DNA of 64,000 nucleotides from Wandonia sp964447015 (GTDB taxonomy: Bacteria; Bacteroidota; Bacteroidia; Flavobacteriales_D; Crocinitomicaceae). Both the position numbers and the translations under genes were made by a program. Of this stretch, positions 23,136 to 33,103 are shown piece by piece (within the stretch, counting starts at the first letter, position 1; each line of letters begins with the position of its first letter). Location: contig CAYUQU010000003.1 in NCBI GenBank assembly GCA_964447015.1, forward strand, positions 48,922-112,921, read 5' to 3'. The notes beneath the pieces are model-generated. The model saw only the letters and a program-made list of their open reading frames with translations, was not told the origin of the DNA and made no database searches.

Positions 23136-26100
23136 ATGAAGATTAAACATTATTTAATTACACTGATGACCCTTTTATTATTGGGTTCAGGAAATACCTT
23201 AATTTCTCAAACAACAAGTTGGGTTGAGATTTCGAATACGTTATATGCGGAGTCTGTTCAAGCTATTGTTTTAGAAAATAATGACCTTTTTATTGCTTCA
23301 ATGAATGGAAGTTCGATTGAAGTTAAAAGAAAGGACGCATGGATAGGGTCGTTTACTACAATCACAGCTGATGCAACAAATACTATTGGTGCTCAAGAAT
23401 ATAAATTGATAAATCACTATGGAGCCCCTGCCGTTGTAGTTAAAGATTTAAACAATGCGTTAAGATTGTTTGCTTATGATGGAGCTGATTTTGTTTCAGT
23501 TGGTGATTTTATACAAAACACAAGTTTTGGTTCAGGATTATCCGTTTCAAGCGATCCAGAAACAGGAAATTTGTATGTTTCAATAACTTCAAATGTGGTT
23601 GATCAAGGAGCCAATGTGTATTTGTTTGATGGGGTAAACTGGAGCAATATAGTAGTTGAATTTAACCCTACAGTTGTGAGTATAACTAAACCTCAAATAC
23701 ATGTAGATGGGGACATGGTATACTTAGCCTTTGTAGAGGATGATATTGATGGGCCACTTCATATCTATAAGGCGCAAAAAGATGTATTGTCAAATGCAAA
23801 TTTGGTTCAGCATCCAGTGAGTGGTGATTTAATTGAAATTACAGATTTCAAAATGAAGGGAGAGCCTTACGAATTACCTTATATTATGAGTACAAATGCA
23901 TACACTTCATTCGATTTAAATATTTCGCGTTTGACAACAACAGGTTCTGAAGATTTAGCTTCAATTAATACATCAATGAATGGAGCTGAATTTGATTTTT
24001 CAATTTATGATAACGAATTGAAACTTGTGTATAATTTTGAGGTTTCTTTCGGGAATTTTGAGCTGAGATCAAAGAAGTGGACGCTTGCAAATGATTTTGA
24101 AGAGTTAGCAATCGAACCATTTATTATTGCAGAACAAACATGGAGTTATAGCATTATTTCTCCACCCAATAACGGCAGAACGATAGTGTCAAATGTAGCA
24201 GATATTGCAGGATATAGTAATGGAAAAGTAACCCTTACAAATCGACTGCCACTTATTTTTGAAGCTCAGCCAAATCCAATTTGTGAGGGATCAGGAGATC
24301 AAAATGTCAGTCTTTACGAATCATTGATTTTGAAAGATTTTGATTTTGATAAAATTCAAATTAGTGCGGTGGAATCTTCTGATTATGGTGTAATTGAAGC
24401 GAGTGTTAACCTTTCCGTTGTTGAATTGGGGGATTATAACCCGTATACAAACACCCAAGAGTTTGATATTATTGCAACAAACATCGGTATGGCTGGCACA
24501 ACAATATTGACTTTATATGTAAGTGATGGAGTTGAGACAGTTGAGCTTACGACTCCATTTACAGTAAGTCCAGCACCAACTTCAAGCGTCACTCTAACTG
24601 AAATTGAAGCCTGTATTAATGGCAATTCGATAAACATGAATGAGGAAGTTGGCGGAATTTATAGTGGAGAATTTTTCTATGATGGAGAGCTAATTCCTGA
24701 AGGTATGTTTGACCCTTCAACTTACACGGGACTTTCTGCTGACCCAATAACATTTATTCATCCAGATGCCACATCAGGATGTTTGATGGAGGATTTTATA
24801 TTACCTATTATTCACTCCCCTTCAGAGTTAGAAGTTTCTGTTACACCTACCTCATGTGGGGACAATACAGGTGCTGCTCAATTAGTCATACCTAATCCTG
24901 TAGAGCCAAATACAATATATTGGAGTAATGGTAAGAGTGATGTTATGATGATAGAGGACTTGGGAACAGGCCAATATTTTGTGAATGTGACTGATGGCAA
25001 TGGTTGTTTGTCTGTTGCTGCTGCAAATATTGCTTCTTCTGAAGCTATTGTGACAGATAACATTGTAAACTCAACTTGTTTTGGCGCTTCAAACGGTTCT
25101 ATCTCGCTCAACATAAGTGGTCCAGACTCCCCTTATACAGTTTTGTGGAACACTGGGCAGAGCACACCAAATCTTGCCAATATGCCTGCTGGTATTTATG
25201 ATGTAGTGATTACTGGAAATTCTGGATGTCAATTTTCTAAATCATATACGATCAATCAACCACCAAAAATTAAACTCAATTCCGTTTCTTTCACAGAACC
25301 AGATTGTGGCAGTAATAACGGACAAATCAACCCGATTGTAGGTGGGGGAACTGGCACATTATCTTATGCATGGAATAGTGGACAAATGACTCAATCAGTT
25401 ATAAATGTGGCTCCTGGGTTTTACACATTAACGGCTAGTGATCAAGCTGGTTGTTCACAGACATTCGACTTTTCACTCAGCAATGTTGGTGCCGTTGGTA
25501 TAACTGCAGCTGTAGATCAACCAACTTGTGGGGCGTCAGACGGTAAAATAAGGGTTTTCCCTTCAAATCCTTGGTCGGTTCAATCAATAATGTGGTCAAA
25601 TGGAGTAAGCGGGGTAAACAATCCAAATATCCCTGTAGGTGAGTATCGTTGTGAGTTACTTGATTGGTCAGGCTGCCAGACATTTAAAAAATGGAACCTA
25701 AAAGGTATGCTACCACAAATGAATGAAATTTGTATCGTAACTGTTGATTCAACAACAACAACTAATCTTGTTGTTTGGGAGAAAACACAAACCTCAGGAA
25801 TTGATTACTATAATATTTATCGTGAGTCTTCAACTGCTGGTAATTTCATTAAGATAGATACTGTTTCTTCGCAAAGCCTTAGTGTATTTAATGATGTGGT
25901 AGCATCACCTATGAGTAGATCTTGGAGATATAAGATAAGTGCTGTTGACTTTTGTGGTGTAGAGGGACCGACAAGTCCGATTCATAAAACTATTCATTTA
26001 GTTAAATCAAAAATAAATGAAACAGATTATCAAGTTACTTGGGATAAATATGAAGGTGTAATTGATGGTGATTTAGAGTTTTATAGACACACAAATGAAA

Positions 26101-26561
26101 TGGGTTGGGAGTTAGTTGGTGTATATCCGATTACTGAAAATTCGATTACAGACACTCCAGATTCTGAGAATGGCCTTGATTACATGGTTGAGATTGTTCC
26201 ATCGGCACCATGTACTGCTACACGTGCACAAGATTATAATTCGTCTCGTTCGAATAAGGCAAACAGCATCTTTAACCCAGGAGAGGGTACTGGTGACTCA
26301 CATAATTCTATCAATGAAAATAGCGATAATATTCTCCCAATCTCAATTTATCCTAATCCAACTGAAGGAGAATTGAGAATTGTAAATAATAATGATAAGA
26401 CAACTCTGACTACGGTTTATGATGCTGCAGGCACTTTAGTTGATGAGTTTGCGTTTACATCAGAAGTGGTGAAAAATTACGATTACTTAAAATCTGGAGT
26501 ATATTATATCAAATTGGTGTCTGATGGCAACCAAGTGATTAAGAAGTTAATTAGATATTAG
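23136..26561 (+). CDS. Large SprB-repeat surface protein with T9SS sorting tail
   Basis: 1141 residues. Signal peptide 1-25. An N-terminal region of about 320 residues has beta-propeller-like strand repeats (APAVVVKDLNNALRLFAYDG). Four SprB-type repeats lie at about 565-855, each with a Cys-Gly or Cys-Phe-Gly start, a YxWSNG-like core and a closing GC (TSCGDNTGAA, STCFGASNGSI, PDCGSNNGQI, PTCGASDGKI). A fibronectin-like stretch follows, then a type A T9SS tail (ISIYPNPTEGELRIV ... LIRY). Family knowledge: SprB is the moving adhesin of gliding flavobacteria; this smaller relative is probably a cell-surface adhesin or structural protein. Confidence 0.88.
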   Translation: MKIKHYLITLMTLLLLGSGNTLISQTTSWVEISNTLYAESVQAIVLENNDLFIASMNGSSIEVKRKDAWIGSFTTITADATNTIGAQEYKLINHYGAPAVVVKDLNNALRLFAYDGADFVSVGDFIQNTSFGSGLSVSSDPETGNLYVSITSNVVDQGANVYLFDGVNWSNIVVEFNPTVVSITKPQIHVDGDMVYLAFVEDDIDGPLHIYKAQKDVLSNANLVQHPVSGDLIEITDFKMKGEPYELPYIMSTNAYTSFDLNISRLTTTGSEDLASINTSMNGAEFDFSIYDNELKLVYNFEVSFGNFELRSKKWTLANDFEELAIEPFIIAEQTWSYSIISPPNNGRTIVSNVADIAGYSNGKVTLTNRLPLIFEAQPNPICEGSGDQNVSLYESLILKDFDFDKIQISAVESSDYGVIEASVNLSVVELGDYNPYTNTQEFDIIATNIGMAGTTILTLYVSDGVETVELTTPFTVSPAPTSSVTLTEIEACINGNSINMNEEVGGIYSGEFFYDGELIPEGMFDPSTYTGLSADPITFIHPDATSGCLMEDFILPIIHSPSELEVSVTPTSCGDNTGAAQLVIPNPVEPNTIYWSNGKSDVMMIEDLGTGQYFVNVTDGNGCLSVAAANIASSEAIVTDNIVNSTCFGASNGSISLNISGPDSPYTVLWNTGQSTPNLANMPAGIYDVVITGNSGCQFSKSYTINQPPKIKLNSVSFTEPDCGSNNGQINPIVGGGTGTLSYAWNSGQMTQSVINVAPGFYTLTASDQAGCSQTFDFSLSNVGAVGITAAVDQPTCGASDGKIRVFPSNPWSVQSIMWSNGVSGVNNPNIPVGEYRCELLDWSGCQTFKKWNLKGMLPQMNEICIVTVDSTTTTNLVVWEKTQTSGIDYYNIYRESSTAGNFIKIDTVSSQSLSVFNDVVASPMSRSWRYKISAVDFCGVEGPTSPIHKTIHLVKSKINETDYQVTWDKYEGVIDGDLEFYRHTNEMGWELVGVYPITENSITDTPDSENGLDYMVEIVPSAPCTATRAQDYNSSRSNKANSIFNPGEGTGDSHNSINENSDNILPISIYPNPTEGELRIVNNNDKTTLTTVYDAAGTLVDEFAFTSEVVKNYDYLKSGVYYIKLVSDGNQVIKKLIRY

Positions 26562-26580
26562 AGAGGTAAAATATATTAGA

Positions 26581-26610
26581 GAAACCGTATTGATTTGATA
26601 CGGTTTCTTT
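26581..26610 (+). terminator. Rho-independent terminator after the SprB-repeat gene
   Basis: Perfect 10-bp stem GAAACCGTAT / ATACGGTTTC with a 7-nt loop and a short T run, 19 nt past the stop at 26561. Confidence 0.85.
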
Positions 26611-26658
26611 ATATTTGGGTGGTTTTAACCGCTCTTTACGAGATTAAATAAATGAACT

Positions 26659-27522
26659 ATGAAACTATTTTTGATTGTGTTGTCATGTGTTTTTTTTACT
26701 TCGCTTGCTTATAGCCAAGAGGTTTCAAATAAGCAAAGGTTAGCTGAGTTGCCTGAACTTATTGAGCAAGAAGCAGCGAAAGAGAATTACGAATTAGCAG
26801 GTAAACTTCAACAGGAACTTGAGATAAGAGAAAAATTAGAGGTAGCAATTAAGGATAAGGACTATAAAAAAGCTGCTCAATTGAGAGAAGAGTTAAATGA
26901 TTTGGAGAAAACGCCAAGCGCTTCAGAATCGACTTCAGCACCAAGACCAACTCCTTCAAAAAAGAAAAATGAAAATGTTGTGTTTTATGCTGATTTCACA
27001 GTGGCAGGTATGAATATGTACTCGTATGATTACACTACCTATACCGAGATGTATGATGAAAACGGATATTTTATTGGATCATCAACTAATACCGAACGAA
27101 GAAGGGATTTGATGTATGGATTAAATATTAAAATAGGCAGTAAATTTTATTTTGGTCCAGGAGAAAAGAAATTTCGTGTTGGGTTGGATGCAAATTATTT
27201 ATCACTTAACTTGGGAATAAATAGTGGGGATTATGGCGGTATTATTCCAAACTTAAATTTATCTATTGCTCGTCCTGGGGTTGTTCTAACCTTCCTCTTG
27301 AAAGAGAACATGGGGTTTGATGTCCAGCTAAACAGTGGACTTGTGATGTTGATTTCAGAGTATAATGATACACCTTTTCCAATTGTAGGATACTCGATTA
27401 ACCCTCAGATAAAGTATTGGTATAAAAATATTGGTGTTGGATTGGAGTACAATTTTGGAGACTTTCCAAATGAGAATATCAGATACCAGCACTTTGGTCT
27501 TTCATTTGGATTAAGATTCTAG
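26659..27522 (+). CDS. Exported protein with UVR-like coiled region and outer-membrane barrel-like domain
   Basis: 287 residues. Signal peptide 1-19 (ends AYSQ). Residues ~25-90 form a charged helical region with two repeats of the pattern A-A-x-(L)-(Q/R)-x-E-L, like the UvrB/UvrC contact motif (NYELAGKLQQELEIREKLEV, DYKKAAQLREELNDLEK). A Ser/Pro/Lys linker follows, then from about 110 alternating-strand sequence ending in phenylalanine (HFGLSFGLRF), typical of an outer-membrane beta barrel. The UVR motif in an exported protein is probably a structural coiled coil, not a nuclease link. Function unknown. Confidence 0.7.
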   Translation: MKLFLIVLSCVFFTSLAYSQEVSNKQRLAELPELIEQEAAKENYELAGKLQQELEIREKLEVAIKDKDYKKAAQLREELNDLEKTPSASESTSAPRPTPSKKKNENVVFYADFTVAGMNMYSYDYTTYTEMYDENGYFIGSSTNTERRRDLMYGLNIKIGSKFYFGPGEKKFRVGLDANYLSLNLGINSGDYGGIIPNLNLSIARPGVVLTFLLKENMGFDVQLNSGLVMLISEYNDTPFPIVGYSINPQIKYWYKNIGVGLEYNFGDFPNENIRYQHFGLSFGLRF

Positions 27523-27593
27523 ACAAAACAGTGCGAGTATTTATTTTATGTCAATTTCTGTTATCTTTAACGGCAAATTGACATTCTATTTAT

Positions 27594-29135
27594 ATGAATC
27601 CAAACCAGATTTTAGAGGAAAAAAGACTTCAAGCACATGCTGGAGGAGGGGAGAAGCGTGTTGAGGCTCAACATGCTAAGCGCAAGTTAACCGCGCGTGA
27701 GAGAATAAATTTACTCTTAGACGAAAATTCATTTCAGGAAACTGGTGCACTCGTTCAACACAATAGTAGAGACTTTGGTCTTGAAGAGCAAAAATTCTTG
27801 GGCGATGGTGTGATTACTGGTTTTGGTACAATTCACGGGCGCTTAATTTATGTTTTTTCACAAGACTTTACCGTTCTAGGGGGTTCACTTTCAGAAGCAC
27901 ATGCTGCAAAAATTTGCAAAGTGATGGACTTAGCACTAAAGAATAATGCTCCAGTTATTGGTCTTAACGATTCAGGTGGTGCCCGAATTCAAGAAGGAGT
28001 AGTCTCACTAGCAGGTTATGCTGATATATTTTACAGAAACACAAAATCATCAGGCGTAATTCCACAACTGTCAGTGATCATGGGACCTTGTGCGGGAGGA
28101 GCTGTGTACAGCCCAGCATTGACTGATTTTATATTTATGGTTGAAGATACAAGTTACATGTTTGTAACTGGACCAAATGTGGTTAAAACAGTTACACATG
28201 AAGAAGTGAGTTCTGAAGATTTGGGGGGGGCTTCTGCTCATTCTACTAAATCTGGAGTTACTCATTTTACTTCTCCAAATGATTTGTCTGCCATTCTTCA
28301 TGTTAGAAAACTACTTACCTATATTCCTCAAAACTCTTGTGAAAGAATGACTGATTTGGATGAGGTTGTTTTTTCGACTGAAAAACTAGAGAGAATTCAA
28401 ACAATTGTACCAGAAAATCCAAATCAACCTTACGATATTAGAGAAGTTATTGACTGTGTGATTGATGACGAATCCTTTATGGAGGTACACGAGAAATTTG
28501 CTCCAAACATTGTGTGTGGATTTGCTCGAATTGATGGCGTTGCTGTTGGGATAGTGGCAAATCAACCTGCGCAAATGGCAGGAGTACTTGATATTGATTC
28601 ATCGAGAAAAGGAGCGCGATTTGTAAGGTTTTGTGACGCATTTAATATTCCTATTGTTGTGTTAGAAGATGTTCCAGGCTTCTTGCCAGGCACAGACCAA
28701 GAATGGAGGGGAATTATTAATCACGGAGCAAAGTTGTTATATGCTTTCTGTGAAGCCACTGTGCCAAGAATTACTGTTATTACAAGAAAAGCTTATGGAG
28801 GGGCTTATGATGTAATGAATTCAAAACACACAGGTGCAGATTTAAATTTTGCTTGGCCAAATGCAGAAATAGCAGTAATGGGAGCAAAAGGAGCTGCTGA
28901 GATAATCTTTAAGCGTGAGATTGCTTCCGCATCAAATCCAGAGACAGAATGGCTTAAAAAGGAGCAGGAATATGCAGAGGCGTTTGCAAATCCATACCGC
29001 GCGGCTGAGAAAGGCTTTATCGATGAAGTAATTTTTCCAAATGAAACTAGAGAACGAATCATTAGAGGATTAAAATCGTTGAAAAACAAAAAGGAAGACG
29101 TACCACAGCGTAAACACGGAAATATCCCTCTGTAG
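27594..29135 (+). CDS. pccB: Acyl-CoA (propionyl-CoA) carboxylase carboxyltransferase subunit
   Basis: 513 residues, typical. Carboxyltransferase fold in two crotonase-like halves: AHAAKICKVMDLALKNNAPV and the oxyanion GGAR (SGGARIQEG) in the first; CDAFNIPIVVLEDVPGFLPG, then GAKLLYAFCEATVP and AYGGAYDVMNSK in the second. Moves carboxybiotin's CO2 onto propionyl-CoA (or acetyl-CoA; the substrate cannot be decided from the sequence). The biotin carboxylase/carrier subunit is not adjacent. Converges with gatC. Confidence 0.92.
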   Translation: MNPNQILEEKRLQAHAGGGEKRVEAQHAKRKLTARERINLLLDENSFQETGALVQHNSRDFGLEEQKFLGDGVITGFGTIHGRLIYVFSQDFTVLGGSLSEAHAAKICKVMDLALKNNAPVIGLNDSGGARIQEGVVSLAGYADIFYRNTKSSGVIPQLSVIMGPCAGGAVYSPALTDFIFMVEDTSYMFVTGPNVVKTVTHEEVSSEDLGGASAHSTKSGVTHFTSPNDLSAILHVRKLLTYIPQNSCERMTDLDEVVFSTEKLERIQTIVPENPNQPYDIREVIDCVIDDESFMEVHEKFAPNIVCGFARIDGVAVGIVANQPAQMAGVLDIDSSRKGARFVRFCDAFNIPIVVLEDVPGFLPGTDQEWRGIINHGAKLLYAFCEATVPRITVITRKAYGGAYDVMNSKHTGADLNFAWPNAEIAVMGAKGAAEIIFKREIASASNPETEWLKKEQEYAEAFANPYRAAEKGFIDEVIFPNETRERIIRGLKSLKNKKEDVPQRKHGNIPL

Positions 29136-29146
29136 CTAAAACGAAA

Positions 29147-29440
29147 TTAATTTTTGTCCAACACTTTAGGGATTCTGAAATAATCAGAGTCCTTTTTTGG
29201 CGCGTTTTTCAATGCTTCTTTTTGTGTTAATGTTTCAATAGGATTGTCTTCTCTCATTGAAGATAATTCGTCTGTCATGAAAATTAATGGTTCGACGTTG
29301 TCAGTAGGGATTTCATTCAACTTCGACATAAAGTCAATAATATGCTCAAGGTCTTTTTTTATAGCCACTTTTTCATCACCTGCAAATTCAAGTCTTGCCA
29401 AGTGAGCAATGTGATCTATAAGTTTATCATCAATATTCAT
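29147..29440 (-). CDS. gatC: Asp/Glu-tRNA amidotransferase subunit C
   Basis: 97 residues. Small GatC fold with the N-terminal IAHLARLEF motif and the C-terminal MREDNP ... ALKNAPKKDSDYFRIPKVL signature. Wraps the GatA/GatB subunits that amidate mischarged Glu-tRNA(Gln) or Asp-tRNA(Asn). gatA and gatB are elsewhere. The plsC gene ends 21 nt before its start, so the two are probably co-transcribed. Confidence 0.95.
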   Translation of the reverse strand: MNIDDKLIDHIAHLARLEFAGDEKVAIKKDLEHIIDFMSKLNEIPTDNVEPLIFMTDELSSMREDNPIETLTQKEALKNAPKKDSDYFRIPKVLDKN

Positions 29441-29461
29441 CAGTCGAAAATTTAGACAAAA

Positions 29462-30208
29462 TTAATAAAGTTCCCTTAAAGGTTCATCAATAATATCATA
29501 AACCTTTTGTTTTAGTTCTTCTACAGTTAATTTGGCATAGTCTTCAGGGTAAATTGGAGCATGAACAACGACATGTGCAATTCCAGGTCGAGCAGGACCA
29601 AATAAATTCTCAGGATCAGAGAAAAGGCGGTAATTATTTCTGAACGTAATGGGTATTATTGGTACTTGTGATGATATTGCCAATTTGAATGCTCCTGATT
29701 TAAAAGGAATCATTTTTGGGCGATTATCATCAGGAATTCCACCCTCTGGGAAAAGAACAATTGACCAACCCTCTTTTATTGAACGACCAGCTCTAACAAA
29801 AGAACGAGCAGCTTGCATTTTGTCTTCACGGTTCACTGGAATGTGAAGTTTTTTAAAAAATGTTTTTATCAAAGGGTAATTCAAAATCTCATGTTTTCCA
29901 ACAAATAAAAAGTTTGTTTTTCTTAACACACTTGGCATTAATGCTATATCCATATATGAAGCGTGATTTGCACAAACAATAAACGGTCCTTTTGGAAGTG
30001 GTCCAGACATTTTTTTGCGTACAGGCATAAAAATTAGAATTTGAAGAACAGTTGACCATGTAGAAAATAAGGGCATGCTGTGTTTTTTCCAGGACGAACG
30101 AGTCAAAAGAATATAGATAGGAGGATAAAACACAAGAAGGGTCGTTCCAAATGCTATTCCGGTATATCCCTTATATAACAACGATAAAATTCCCAATCCA
30201 CCTTTCAT
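29462..30208 (-). CDS. plsC: 1-acyl-sn-glycerol-3-phosphate acyltransferase
   Basis: 248 residues. Membrane segment near residues 15-35, then the acyltransferase HxxxxD motif (NHASYMD, H82 and D87) and the substrate-binding FPEGG near 153, followed by VPIIPITFRNNYRLF. Adds the second acyl chain to lysophosphatidate at the inner membrane. Upstream of gatC on the same strand; divergent from trpS. Confidence 0.93.
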   Translation of the reverse strand: MKGGLGILSLLYKGYTGIAFGTTLLVFYPPIYILLTRSSWKKHSMPLFSTWSTVLQILIFMPVRKKMSGPLPKGPFIVCANHASYMDIALMPSVLRKTNFLFVGKHEILNYPLIKTFFKKLHIPVNREDKMQAARSFVRAGRSIKEGWSIVLFPEGGIPDDNRPKMIPFKSGAFKLAISSQVPIIPITFRNNYRLFSDPENLFGPARPGIAHVVVHAPIYPEDYAKLTVEELKQKVYDIIDEPLRELY

Positions 30209-30296
30209 GCTATAAATTTAATTGAATATTCCTCAAATACGACCTAATAATCATGTTTAGATTGTTATTTTTGTCTTGAAACAGAATTTAAGAAAC

Positions 30297-31265
30297 ATGC
30301 CACGAATTTTAACCGGAATCCAAAGCACTGGGACACCGCATCTAGGGAATATTTTAGGTGCAATTCTTCCTGCTATTGAACTTTCGAAAAAAGCAGGAAA
30401 CGAGTCTTTCCTTTTTATTGCAGATATGCACTCTCTAACCCAGATTAAAGATGGTGAAACACTGCGAAGAAACACGAACAGCACAGCTGCAGCATGGTTG
30501 GCATGTGGATTAGATGTAGAGCGAGTAGTATTTTATCGACAATCTGATGTCCCAATGGCCTCAGAATTAGCATGGTATCTTAGCTGTTTTTTCCCATATC
30601 AACGTTTGACACTGGCTCATTCATTTAAGGATAAGGCCGATAGACTTGAAGACGTAAATGCAGGACTTTTTTCTTACCCCATGTTGATGGCGGCAGACAT
30701 TTTACTTTATGATGCAGAATTAGTTCCTGTTGGAAAAGATCAGCTTCAACATCTTGAAATTACGCGAGATGTAGCCTCAAGGTTTAATCACAAAATGGGA
30801 GAAACACTTGTTTTACCACAGGATTACACCCAAGAAAACACCAAAATTGTACCAGGTACTGATGGATTGAAAATGAGTAAATCTCGTGAGAACTTTATAG
30901 ACGTTTTTTTACCAGAAAAACAACTTAGAAAACAAGTGATGTCTATTCAAACTGACAGTAAAGCGCTTGAAGACTCAAAAGATCCTGAAACTTGCAATGT
31001 CTTTGCTTTATTTGAATTAATAGCTTCTGAAGAGGAAATCATTCAAATGCGCCAAAATTATGTCAACGGAAATTACGGGTATGGACATGCAAAGCAAGCT
31101 CTTTTTGAAGTCATTATGCGTGAGTTTTCTGAAGCCAGAATTCGATACAATCATTACATGAGCAACCCTGATGAACTTGATATTTTATTAAAGCAAGGTG
31201 CTCAAAAAGCTATGGCAGTCGCTCAAAACACTATAAATAGAGTACGCAGCAAACTGGGCTACTAA
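30297..31265 (+). CDS. trpS: Tryptophanyl-tRNA synthetase
   Basis: 322 residues from the ATG at 30297; a TTG at 30276 would add seven residues without improving the fold. Class I motifs: STGTPHLGN (HIGH variant, about 10-18) and KMSKS near residue 200 (GLKMSKSREN). Length is typical of bacterial TrpRS. Cytoplasmic charging of tRNA-Trp. Confidence 0.97.
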   Translation: MPRILTGIQSTGTPHLGNILGAILPAIELSKKAGNESFLFIADMHSLTQIKDGETLRRNTNSTAAAWLACGLDVERVVFYRQSDVPMASELAWYLSCFFPYQRLTLAHSFKDKADRLEDVNAGLFSYPMLMAADILLYDAELVPVGKDQLQHLEITRDVASRFNHKMGETLVLPQDYTQENTKIVPGTDGLKMSKSRENFIDVFLPEKQLRKQVMSIQTDSKALEDSKDPETCNVFALFELIASEEEIIQMRQNYVNGNYGYGHAKQALFEVIMREFSEARIRYNHYMSNPDELDILLKQGAQKAMAVAQNTINRVRSKLGY

Positions 31266-31341
31266 GTATTTTTATCAAATTAGTGATTAAGTACGGAGAG
31301 AGTTGCAATTTTATTATATTTGTTGACCAAATAACCGTAAA

Positions 31342-33051
31342 ATGTACAAGAATTTATTAATATCGTCACTACTAACTGTTTTTTTATTTGTTGGATGTGA
31401 TACGACGGAAACGACTGATGAAATAATAGTGGGACGTGGCGGGGTTGCTTATGGTGGCGATTTTCGTTTCTATTCTCCTGAAGTAGTAACAGACGTTTTT
31501 CCATTAACAGTTACTAATGTTTACGCTCAAAGAGTTTCAGGTCAAATTTTTCAAGGTCTCTTGAGAATAAACCCTGATGGGACTAATGCTGACCCTTGTT
31601 TGGCAAAATCGTATACGGTTAGTGAAGATGCAAAAACATTTACATTTCAACTAAGAAAAGGAGTGTTTTTTCAAGATAATGATTGTTTTGATGGCGGAAA
31701 GGGGCGAGAAGTAAAGGCTTCAGATTTTAAATATTGCTTCGAAATGGCTTGTACTAATGATCCAAACATCAATCAATTTAGCTGGTTGTTAGTGGATCGA
31801 ATTGTTGGGGCACGTGATTTTTACGAAAAGAAGACGAAAAATATTAGTGGAATTAGAGTAAAGTCTGATTACGAACTTGAAATTGAATTATCTGAGCCAT
31901 TTGCTGGATTTGAAAAAGTATTAACTCATCCTGCATTAGTAGTTTTTGCCAAAGAATCGATAGATAAGTATGGTGAGAATGTCAAAACTAATCCTGTTGG
32001 GACTGGGCCGTTCAATTTAAGTGTTTTGGACGACACGAAGGTTCAGTTAACTAGAAATGCTAATTATTGGGAGGAAGATGAATTTGGAAACAAATTGCCT
32101 TACCTGTCTTCAATTTCCATTCAGTTTAATGGGAAAAAAATTGATGAGTTGATGGCGTTCAGAAATCAAGAAATTGACTTGGTGCTTGAAATTCCTGTGG
32201 ATGAAATCCAGAATGTGCTAGGCACGCTTGTTGAAGCTCAAGAAGGAAAAAATGTAAAGCATCGAGTGGCTTCAGTTAATAGTTTGAATATTGAATACAT
32301 TGGGTTTGCTCATACGAACTCAGTTTTTAAGGATAAAAAAGTGCGCGAGGCATTCAATTTAGCAATTGATAGAAATCAAATTGTAGAGAGAGATTTGAAT
32401 GGAGATGTTATTGCTGTAGAGTATGGATTCATTCCTTATATGACAGGTTATCCAATTGAGAAAATCAGAGGACATCAACACAATGTGACAAAGGCAAAGT
32501 CACTTATGGCTGAAGCTGGTTATCCTGAGGGTAGAGATTTTCCAGTTATCGACTATTACGTGAATAGTGCTGAAAACTCCGCGTCATTCAAAATGGCAGA
32601 GGCTGTTGTGAAGAGCTTGAAAGAAAATTTAAACATCACAGTGAAAATCATTAAAGTTTCTTATCAAGAACGCGAAGACGCAATTAAAAGTGGCAAGGCT
32701 GCAATGTGGAGAAGTGGTTGGTTGGCAGATTATCCAGATCCAGAAAACTTCCTAAATATTTTCTTCGGTAGCGATGAGACACAAGATATTGCAGCTATAA
32801 ACCCTTTTAAATACAATAGTCAAGAATTTAATGAACTATTTGAGCGCGCCAAAAAAGAGACAAATGGCGAAGAGCGAATGCGACTTTATGCAGCTTGTGA
32901 TCAATTAGTAATTGATGACGCTGTGGTAATGCCTCTTTTTTATAAAGACTTCATCACAATGGTAAACCTAAAGGCAAAGAAGTTTGAAACAAATCAAATG
33001 GAGCGTTTAGATTTTACTCGTGTGTACATTAAAGAATTAGTAACTAACTAA
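31342..33051 (+). CDS. ABC transporter substrate-binding lipoprotein, peptide/SBP_bac_5 family
   Basis: 569 residues. Lipobox VGC with Cys19, then the family 5 pattern: GGVAYGGDFRFYSPE, IFQGLLRINPDG, LAKSYTVSEDAKTFTFQLRK, VKASDFKYCFE, NPVGTGPFNL, and later REAFNLAIDRNQIVERDLNG. Binds oligopeptides or related solutes in the periplasm and delivers them to a Dpp/Opp-type permease. No permease or ATPase gene is adjacent, as is common in Bacteroidetes. Followed by a strong terminator. Confidence 0.92.
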   Translation: MYKNLLISSLLTVFLFVGCDTTETTDEIIVGRGGVAYGGDFRFYSPEVVTDVFPLTVTNVYAQRVSGQIFQGLLRINPDGTNADPCLAKSYTVSEDAKTFTFQLRKGVFFQDNDCFDGGKGREVKASDFKYCFEMACTNDPNINQFSWLLVDRIVGARDFYEKKTKNISGIRVKSDYELEIELSEPFAGFEKVLTHPALVVFAKESIDKYGENVKTNPVGTGPFNLSVLDDTKVQLTRNANYWEEDEFGNKLPYLSSISIQFNGKKIDELMAFRNQEIDLVLEIPVDEIQNVLGTLVEAQEGKNVKHRVASVNSLNIEYIGFAHTNSVFKDKKVREAFNLAIDRNQIVERDLNGDVIAVEYGFIPYMTGYPIEKIRGHQHNVTKAKSLMAEAGYPEGRDFPVIDYYVNSAENSASFKMAEAVVKSLKENLNITVKIIKVSYQEREDAIKSGKAAMWRSGWLADYPDPENFLNIFFGSDETQDIAAINPFKYNSQEFNELFERAKKETNGEERMRLYAACDQLVIDDAVVMPLFYKDFITMVNLKAKKFETNQMERLDFTRVYIKELVTN

Positions 33052-33072
33052 TATCTCACCAATAAAATTTAG

Positions 33073-33099
33073 AGGCAGTCCTTAAAAGACTGCCTTTTT
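33073..33099. terminator. Bidirectional terminator between the substrate-binding protein and marC-like gene
   Basis: 8-bp stem AGGCAGTC / GACTGCCT with a 7-nt loop, followed by TTTTC on the plus strand. It separates converging genes ending at 33051 and 33104. Confidence 0.85.
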
Positions 33100-33103
33100 C
33101 TTT

